Shown here: positions 26,229 through 31,105 of the stretch, piece by piece
How the letters are laid out: each line of letters starts with the position of its first letter
How positions within the stretch are numbered: position 1 is the stretch's first letter
NCBI GenBank assembly: GCA_947628925.1
Contig: CANRBU010000004.1
Span: 1 to 31,105 of the forward strand
Reading direction: 5' to 3'
Source: an uncultured Clostridia bacterium
GTDB lineage: Bacteria > Bacillota > Clostridia > TANB77 > CAG-508
Length of the DNA: 31,105 nucleotides
Program-made: the position numbers and the translations under genes
The notes under the pieces: generated by a model
The model's database searches: none
What the model saw: the letters and a program-made list of their open reading frames with translations, nothing else
Told to the model about the DNA's origin: nothing

Positions 26229-26981
26229 ATGAGAAAAAAAATTATTGCAGGAAACTGGAAAATGAATAAACTTCCTAATGAAGCAATAGAATTTATAGAA
26301 GAAATAACACCACTAGTAAAAGATACTAAAAACGAAGTAATACTATGTGTGCCATATACAGATTTATTTTATAGTCTATTAACAGCACAAAATACAAACA
26401 TAAAAATTGGCGCACAAAACATGCACTTTGAAGAAAAAGGAGCATACACAGGTGAAGTATCACCACAGATGCTAAAATCAATTGGAGTAGAATATGTAAT
26501 TATTGGACATTCAGAAAGAAGACAATATTTTAATGAAACAGACGACACAGTAAACAAAAAAATAAAGGCAGCACTTGAAATCAAACTAAAACCAATTGTA
26601 TGTGTAGGCGAAACTTTAGAACAAAGAGAATCAGGAAAAGCAGAAGAAATTATAACTAATCAAATAGAAAAGGCAGTAAAAGACATACCAGAGAAAGAGA
26701 TACAAAACATAATAATTGCATATGAACCAATATGGGCAATAGGAACAGGAAAAACTGCAACAAATGAAGATGCAAACAATGCAATAAAGGCAATTCGTAA
26801 CAAAATTTGTCAAATCTATGGACAAAATGTATCAGAAAGCATTATAATACAGTATGGTGGAAGTGTAAAATCCACAAATTGCAAAGAACTATTTACCATG
26901 TCAGACATAGATGGAGGTTTAGTAGGTGGGGCAAGTTTAGACCCACACGAATTTGCCAAAATCGTTAATTACGATAAATAG
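26229..26981 (+). CDS. tpiA: triosephosphate isomerase
   Basis: A 250-aa TIM-barrel enzyme interconverting dihydroxyacetone phosphate and glyceraldehyde 3-phosphate. It shows GNWKMN with K11, IIGHSERR with H94, and AYEPIWAIGTG with E166, plus the phosphate-binding YGGSV and GGLVGGASL. The start at ATG 26229 (MRKKIIAGNWK) is preferred over the GTG at 26220, which lies 2 nt from the AAAGGG site. Between pgk and gpmI in the same unit. Confidence 0.97.
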   Translation: MRKKIIAGNWKMNKLPNEAIEFIEEITPLVKDTKNEVILCVPYTDLFYSLLTAQNTNIKIGAQNMHFEEKGAYTGEVSPQMLKSIGVEYVIIGHSERRQYFNETDDTVNKKIKAALEIKLKPIVCVGETLEQRESGKAEEIITNQIEKAVKDIPEKEIQNIIIAYEPIWAIGTGKTATNEDANNAIKAIRNKICQIYGQNVSESIIIQYGGSVKSTNCKELFTMSDIDGGLVGGASLDPHEFAKIVNYDK

Positions 26982-27014
26982 CGACAATAAAATAAACAAA
27001 AAAGGATGGTTAAT

Positions 27015-28550
27015 ATGAAGGACAAAGTAACAATGCTAATGATATTAGATGGCTTTGGCGACAACCCAAATAAAGATGGCAATGCAATCAAACTCGCAAA
27101 AACACCTAATATTGATGAACTAATGAAAAAATATCCACACACTGACATTTTTACAAGTGGACTACATGTAGGGTTACCAGAAGGACAAATGGGAAATTCA
27201 GAAGTGGGGCATACAAACATAGGAGCAGGAAGAATAGTATATCAAGAATTAACAAGAATTACAAAATCAATTGAAGAAGGAGAGTTCTTTACAAACGAAG
27301 AATTTATCAATGCAATAGACAACTGCAAAAAAAATCATTCTAAATTACACATTCTAGGACTAGTGTCAGATGGAGGAGTTCATAGCCATATTAGACATTT
27401 ATATGGTCTATTAGAAATGGCAAAAAGAAGAGATTTTGAAGATGTATATGTTCACTGCTTTTTAGATGGTAGAGATACACCACCAGCATCAGGAGAAAGC
27501 TATATCATGCAATTACAAGACAAAATGAAGGAAAAAGAGATAGGAAAAATTGCAACAATATCAGGAAGATTTTATGCAATGGACAGAGATAAAAGATGGC
27601 AAAGAATACAAAAATGCTATGATGCAATGGTAAAAGGAGAAGGTATAAAAGCAAGTTCTGCAATTAAAGCAATCGAAGATTCTTATCAAAAAGAAGTATT
27701 TGATGAATTTATTGAACCAACAGTAATTTGCAATGGAGACAATCCAGTAGCAACAATAGAAAATGGAGACTCTGTAATATTCTTTAACTTTAGACCAGAT
27801 AGGGCAAGAGAAATCACAAGAACAATTGTAGATAAAAACTTTTCAGAATTTGAAACAGAGCCACTTGATGTATATTATGTATGTTTTACAAACTATGATG
27901 AAACAATGCCAAATGTACATGTAGCATTTGAAAAAGAATTACTAAAAAACACATTTGGAGAAGTAGTAAGTAAAAACAAATTAACACAATTAAGAATTGC
28001 AGAAACAGAAAAATATGCACATGTTACATTTTTCTTTAATGGTGGGGAAGAAAAACAATATGAAGGTGAAGACAGGATTTTAGTTCCTTCACCAAAAGTA
28101 GAAACATATGATTTAAAACCAGAAATGAGTGCATATGAAGTAACTGACAAAGTAGTAGATGCATTAAAAAATGATAAATATGATGTTGTAATATTAAACT
28201 TTGCAAACACTGATATGGTTGGGCATACAGGAAGCTTAGAAGCAGCAATAAAAGCAGTTGAAGCAGTAGATGAATGTGTTGGTAAAATAGTAGAAGTAAT
28301 AGAGGCAAAAAAAGGAAATCTAATTATTACAGCAGATCACGGAAATGCAGAGCAGATGATTGATTATAAAACAGGAGAACCACATACAGCACATACAACA
28401 AACCCAGTTCCAATTATATTAGTAACAGATAACAAAGAATACAAACTAAAAGAAAATGGAAAATTAGCAGACTTAGCACCAACAATGTTAGACTTAATGG
28501 GAATTAAAAAGCCAAAAGAAATGACAGGTGAAAGTTTATTAGAAAAATAG
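27015..28550 (+). CDS. gpmI: cofactor-independent phosphoglycerate mutase
   Basis: A 511-aa Mn-dependent mutase converting 3- to 2-phosphoglycerate. It shows LMILDGFG (D12), MGNSEVGH with the phosphoserine nucleophile S62, VSDGGVHSHIRH, LDGRDTPP (151-157), the RFYAMDRDKRW block, FANTDMVGHTG and TADHGNAE. The start is ATG 27015 with AAAGG 9 nt upstream; ATG 27006 adjoins the AAAGG and is rejected. No eno follows. Confidence 0.97.
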   Translation: MKDKVTMLMILDGFGDNPNKDGNAIKLAKTPNIDELMKKYPHTDIFTSGLHVGLPEGQMGNSEVGHTNIGAGRIVYQELTRITKSIEEGEFFTNEEFINAIDNCKKNHSKLHILGLVSDGGVHSHIRHLYGLLEMAKRRDFEDVYVHCFLDGRDTPPASGESYIMQLQDKMKEKEIGKIATISGRFYAMDRDKRWQRIQKCYDAMVKGEGIKASSAIKAIEDSYQKEVFDEFIEPTVICNGDNPVATIENGDSVIFFNFRPDRAREITRTIVDKNFSEFETEPLDVYYVCFTNYDETMPNVHVAFEKELLKNTFGEVVSKNKLTQLRIAETEKYAHVTFFFNGGEEKQYEGEDRILVPSPKVETYDLKPEMSAYEVTDKVVDALKNDKYDVVILNFANTDMVGHTGSLEAAIKAVEAVDECVGKIVEVIEAKKGNLIITADHGNAEQMIDYKTGEPHTAHTTNPVPIILVTDNKEYKLKENGKLADLAPTMLDLMGIKKPKEMTGESLLEK

Positions 28551-28562
28551 AAGAGGTAATTT

Positions 28563-29162
28563 ATGTTAAAACATACACAAAAAATCAAAGAATTGTATGA
28601 AGACATTCAAAAAACCATCTTTTATATGATACCAGAAAAATGGGAAAGTCTTTATCTATATTCTTCTGTAGTTGAAGAGAAGGAAAATAAAGAATCAGGC
28701 GAATTGTTTTTCTACTATATTCCAAAAGGAATCCTAAGAAAAAAGCCAGTAAATGTTTATGAAATTCCTTCAAAATTCAATATCGATGAAACTGAATACT
28801 TAAAACTAGTAGAAAATTTATACACAAAAATAAAAATATTAAGACAAGAATTTAAAAAACTAGAATTAGGCCACACATGGACAAATGTAACAATGATAAT
28901 CCATAATTTACGTTTTTTAGTAGAATATAATTATGAAGACTTAACCCAATCTCCATTATCAAGTTATGAAAGGCATGTAATATGGAGATGCAAGTACCTA
29001 GGGGTTACATTAGAACAACTGACCAAAGAAGAAAAAGAAATATTAAAGAAATATGCAACAGGGCCAAAACTTTTAAGTAGAACCGAAAGATATGATGCAG
29101 GCATTTATATAAAAGACATTGAAAATACAGTAGATTATGATACTCAAGATTCAAAAAATTAG
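28563..29162 (+). CDS. YezG/DUF600-family protein (immunity-protein type)
   Basis: A 199-aa soluble protein. The order of motifs fits the DUF600/YezG family: MIPEKWESLYLYSSVVEEK near 22-40, FFYYIPKG, an IPSKFNIDETEY helix start, WTNVTMIIH, then the SSYERHVIWRCKYLGV block (about 133-148). YezG-type proteins neutralise LXG toxins such as YeeF in Bacillus, but no LXG toxin or other polymorphic toxin is beside this gene. GAGGT lies upstream of the ATG, 12 nt after gpmI, so it is probably cotranscribed with glycolysis genes. It could be an orphan antitoxin or a family member with another job. Confidence 0.75.
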   Translation: MLKHTQKIKELYEDIQKTIFYMIPEKWESLYLYSSVVEEKENKESGELFFYYIPKGILRKKPVNVYEIPSKFNIDETEYLKLVENLYTKIKILRQEFKKLELGHTWTNVTMIIHNLRFLVEYNYEDLTQSPLSSYERHVIWRCKYLGVTLEQLTKEEKEILKKYATGPKLLSRTERYDAGIYIKDIENTVDYDTQDSKN

Positions 29163-29172
29163 ACATTAATTT

Positions 29173-29188
29173 TAGGAAGAAATTCCTA
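29173..29188 (+). other. small hairpin in the gpmI-side leader of the NifU-like gene
   Basis: TAGGAA (29173-29178) pairs with TTCCTA (29183-29188) around a GAAA loop. No T run follows, so it is not a terminator. Possibly an RNA stability element; weak evidence. Confidence 0.25.
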
Positions 29189-29237
29189 TCAAATATATGG
29201 ATTTATTCCACGTCATAAATAGAAAGGAGCAAAAAAA

Positions 29238-29930
29238 ATGATTTATTCAAAAGAATTAGAAGAAATGTGTAAAGTAGCAAAAGGAGTAGACCATGGACCA
29301 GCACCAATTCCTGAAGAAGGAAAATGGGTAAAAGCAAAAGAAATTAAAGATATTTCAGGGCTAACACATGGAATTGGTTGGTGTGCACCACAACAAGGAG
29401 CATGCAAATTAACATTAAATGTAAAAGATGGAGTAATACAAGAAGCACTAATAGAAACCATCGGATGTTCAGGAATGACACACTCAGCAGCAATGGCAGG
29501 TGAAATTTTAACAGGAAAAACAATATTAGAAGCATTAAACACAGATTTAGTTTGTGATGCAATAAATACTGCAATGAGAGAATTATTCCTACAAATTGTA
29601 TATGGAAGAACTCAAACAGCTTTCTCAGAAGGAGGATTACCAGTAGGAGCAGGACTTGAAGACCTAGGAAAAGGACATACAAGCCAAGTAGGAACAATTT
29701 ATTCAAGTACATTAAAAGGACCAAGATATTTAAATTTAACAGAAGGTTACATAGTAGAATTAGGTTTAGATAAAGATGACCAAATTATTGGATATAAATA
29801 TGTACATTTAGGAAAAATGATGGAAAATATCAAAAAAGGAATTGACCCAAAAGAAGCAATAGAAAAAGCATCAGGTACATATGGAAGATTTGATGAAGCA
29901 GTTAAAAAAATTGATCCAAGAAAAGAATAA
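29238..29930 (+). CDS. NifU-like iron-sulfur cluster scaffold protein
   Basis: A 230-aa protein with a NifU/IscU-like domain. IGCSGMTHSAAMAGEILTGK (C77) matches the GC-x3-S-x3 cluster-binding helix start of IscU. Other cysteines are C11, C49 (GWCAP), C56 (GACK) and C106. A C-terminal region rich in charged residues follows. Proteins of this kind usually sit directly next to a GGGtGRT gene in Clostridia and are presumed to act with it; here one small gene lies between them. Strong AAAGGAG site 8 nt before the ATG. The exact client is not known. Confidence 0.82.
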   Translation: MIYSKELEEMCKVAKGVDHGPAPIPEEGKWVKAKEIKDISGLTHGIGWCAPQQGACKLTLNVKDGVIQEALIETIGCSGMTHSAAMAGEILTGKTILEALNTDLVCDAINTAMRELFLQIVYGRTQTAFSEGGLPVGAGLEDLGKGHTSQVGTIYSSTLKGPRYLNLTEGYIVELGLDKDDQIIGYKYVHLGKMMENIKKGIDPKEAIEKASGTYGRFDEAVKKIDPRKE

Positions 29931-29950
29931 AACTTCTTAAATAATATGGA

Positions 29951-29990
29951 AAGGAGTACATGGTTATTTAAACCATGCAAAAAATGTATG
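29951..29990 (+). promoter_or_regulatory. ribosome site separated from its start by a hairpin
   Basis: AAGGAG (29951-29956) lies 31 nt before the ATG at 29988. In between, CATGGTT (29959-29965) pairs perfectly with AACCATG (29971-29977) around ATTTA. Folding cuts the effective distance to about 12 nt. The hairpin also holds a tiny ATG-GTT-ATT-TAA frame (29960-29971). Confidence 0.5.
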
Positions 29991-30401
29991 AAAATATATT
30001 TTTCAGGATCAATCTATGGAGGAAGGCAAAAACTAGAAACATACCAAACTTTAATAAAAGCTTTAAAACAATATGGAGAAATATTAAATGAAGAAATAGC
30101 AGATTCTCAAGTAATTGAAAAAGAAAAGCAAACAACAGATGAACACATATTTGAAAGTCTAGAAAAAAGGTTACAAGAGGCAGATATCATTTTTGCGGAA
30201 TTAACAATACCATCAATAGGGGTAGGGTATGAACTAGGATATGCAGACAGCCATAATAAAAAAATAATAGGAATTTATGATACAACAATAGTACCAAAAA
30301 TAACAACAATGGTAAGAGGAAACAAAAGAATCAAAACAATACCATATACAGATATTAATGAAATAATTAGTCAATTGGATAAGATATTAGAAAATTTTTA
30401 G
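29988..30401 (+). CDS. nucleoside 2-deoxyribosyltransferase / DNPH1-like protein
   Basis: A 137-aa protein. MKIYFSGSIYGGRQ (1-14) and EADIIFAELTIPSIGVGYELG (starting at 65) are the hallmark blocks of the nucleoside deoxyribosyltransferase/DNPH1 superfamily, which cleaves or transfers the N-glycosidic bond of deoxynucleosides or their monophosphates. D66 and E82 are candidate catalytic residues. The start at 29988 is preferred because family members begin MKIYFSG; ATG 29946 would add a 14-residue tail with two cysteines and has no ribosome site. Lies between the scaffold and GGGtGRT genes, 57 nt after the first. Confidence 0.8.
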   Translation: MKIYFSGSIYGGRQKLETYQTLIKALKQYGEILNEEIADSQVIEKEKQTTDEHIFESLEKRLQEADIIFAELTIPSIGVGYELGYADSHNKKIIGIYDTTIVPKITTMVRGNKRIKTIPYTDINEIISQLDKILENF

Positions 30402-30412
30402 GAGGTAAAAAT

Positions 30413-31105
30413 ATGGCAGTAACATTTGAAAGTTATGAAAGAAGAATAGACCAAATCAAACCAGTAATGGAAAAATATGGCATTAAAGATTTCGAAGATG
30501 CATTAGAAATATGCAAACAAAAAGGATTTAATCCATATGAAATAGTTAAAGGAGTACAACCAATTTGTTTCGAAAATGCAGCATGGGCATATACACTTCG
30601 GAGCAGCAATAGCAATCAAAAAAGGTTGCACAAAAGCAGCTGATGCAGCAAAAGCAATAGGAGAAGGCTTACAAGCTTTTTGTATTCCGGGTTCAGTTGC
30701 AGATGATAGAAAAGTAGGACTAGGTCATGGAAACTTAGCATCTATGCTATTATCAGAAGATACAAAATGTTTTGCATTTTTAGCAGGACATGAAAGTTTT
30801 GCAGCAGCAGAAGGTGCTATAGGAATTGCAAAATCAGCAAATAAAGTAAGAAAAGAACCACTAAGAGTTATATTAAATGGACTTGGAAAAGATGCAGCAC
30901 AAGTAATTTCAAGAATTAATGGATTTACATATGTAAAAACAGAATTTGACTTTTTCACAGGAAAAGTAAAAGTTGTGGAAGAAATACCATATTCTGATGG
31001 TGAAAGAGCAAAAGTAAAATGCTATGGAGCAAATGATGTAAGAGAAGGTGTAGCAATTATGTGGATGGAAGATGTTGATGTATCTATTACAGGAAACTCT
31101 ACAAA
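30413..31105 (+). CDS. GGGtGRT-family protein, 5' part, +1 frameshifted, runs off window
   Basis: Read straight, the frame stops at 30643 (76 aa). Skipping C30599 continues an open frame to the window end. The joined protein shows the conserved family sequence: MAVTFESYERRID, GVQPICFENAAWAYTL, then GAAIAIKKGCTKAADA, FCIPGSVADDRKVGLGHGN, CFAFLAGHESFAAAEGAIG and the RVILNGLGKDAA block. The GGGtGRT signature that names the family would lie beyond the window. Its biochemical function is unknown; it is usually paired with a NifU-like scaffold. GGAGG lies upstream of the ATG. The frame break follows codon 62 at CGG, like that in the amidoligase. Confidence 0.82.
30596..30605 (+). other. candidate +1 recoding site at a CGG codon (GGGtGRT)
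   Basis: The zero frame reads CTT CGG AGC; the productive reading is CTT, skip C30599, GGA GCA. The +1 product restores YTLGAAIAIKKGC. Zero-frame reading ends at TGA 30641-30643, 14 codons on, as at the amidoligase site. CTT followed by a rare arginine codon resembles the yeast Ty1 +1 shift site (CUU AGG C). Confidence 0.7.

Noticed and set aside
29946..29987. Upstream start adding 14 residues to the deoxyribosyltransferase-like protein
   Set aside because: No ribosome site lies before 29946, and the family starts at MKIYFSG.
1..31105. CRISPR arrays, tRNA or rRNA genes, transposases, prophage genes
   Set aside because: No evenly spaced direct repeats, cloverleaf or rRNA-like sequences, and no transposase or phage motifs were seen on either strand. 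The only regular DNA repeat is within mutL.

Overview
The window looks like one continuous stretch of chromosome from a very AT-rich (about 30% GC) Gram-positive-type bacterium. It is most likely a Clostridia-class Firmicute of the uncultured gut type. This is inferred from strong AGGAGG ribosome sites, the miaA / HlyD-like / sepF / divIVA cluster, rsmD next to ftsK, a single-locus lower glycolysis cluster, a NifU-like scaffold close to a GGGtGRT-family gene, and the AAA/GAA/AGA-dominated codon use. Nearly all genes lie on the + strand. No tRNA, rRNA, CRISPR array, insertion sequence or prophage was seen.

Layout. (1) 1-452: left edge with hairpins, a bidirectional terminator and a small, relatively GC-rich minus-strand gene of unknown function. 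(2) 681-8439: one long unit with an HD-domain hydrolase, reduced SecD and SecF, MutL, a small membrane protein, MiaA and a HlyD-like membrane-anchored protein. (3) 8493-9580: promoter, sepF, divIVA, terminator. (4) 9649-21530: promoter, rsmD, a coiled-coil protein, ftsK, an amidoligase-family gene that needs a +1 frameshift, three unrecognised genes, a beta-CASP metallo-beta-lactamase nuclease and a GH15 glucoamylase-like enzyme. (5) 21543-22704: gap with its own promoter and terminator. (6) 22785-24959: a small unknown gene, a divergent XRE regulator and a pseudopilin-like surface protein. (7) 24941-31105: pgk, tpiA, gpmI, a YezG/DUF600 protein, a NifU-like scaffold, a nucleoside deoxyribosyltransferase-like protein and the start of a GGGtGRT-family gene, which again needs a +1 frameshift and runs off the window.

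The main observation concerns translation. Two genes, the amidoligase and GGGtGRT, are each split by exactly one extra C, and in both the zero-frame codon at the break is CGG followed by AG. I checked every CGG trinucleotide in the + strand genes by eye, about 9,500 codons. CGG is in frame at only these two places, although CGT, CGC, CGA and AGG are all used. The simplest reading is that CGG is unassigned or nearly so in this organism. The ribosome would then slip +1 (or read a four-base CGGA codon as glycine) at these sites, restoring the conserved glycine of each family. A sequencing error hitting CGG twice by chance is unlikely but must be excluded. The one counter-example is codon 7 of the foreign-looking minus-strand gene at the left edge.

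Other points of interest: the gap and pgk promoters are the same sequence at 33 of 38 positions, including the spacer and the presumed first transcribed bases. SecF lacks its last two membrane helices and SecD lacks the usual TM4 aspartate. The amidoligase locus between ftsK and the nuclease gene contains three proteins I cannot assign.
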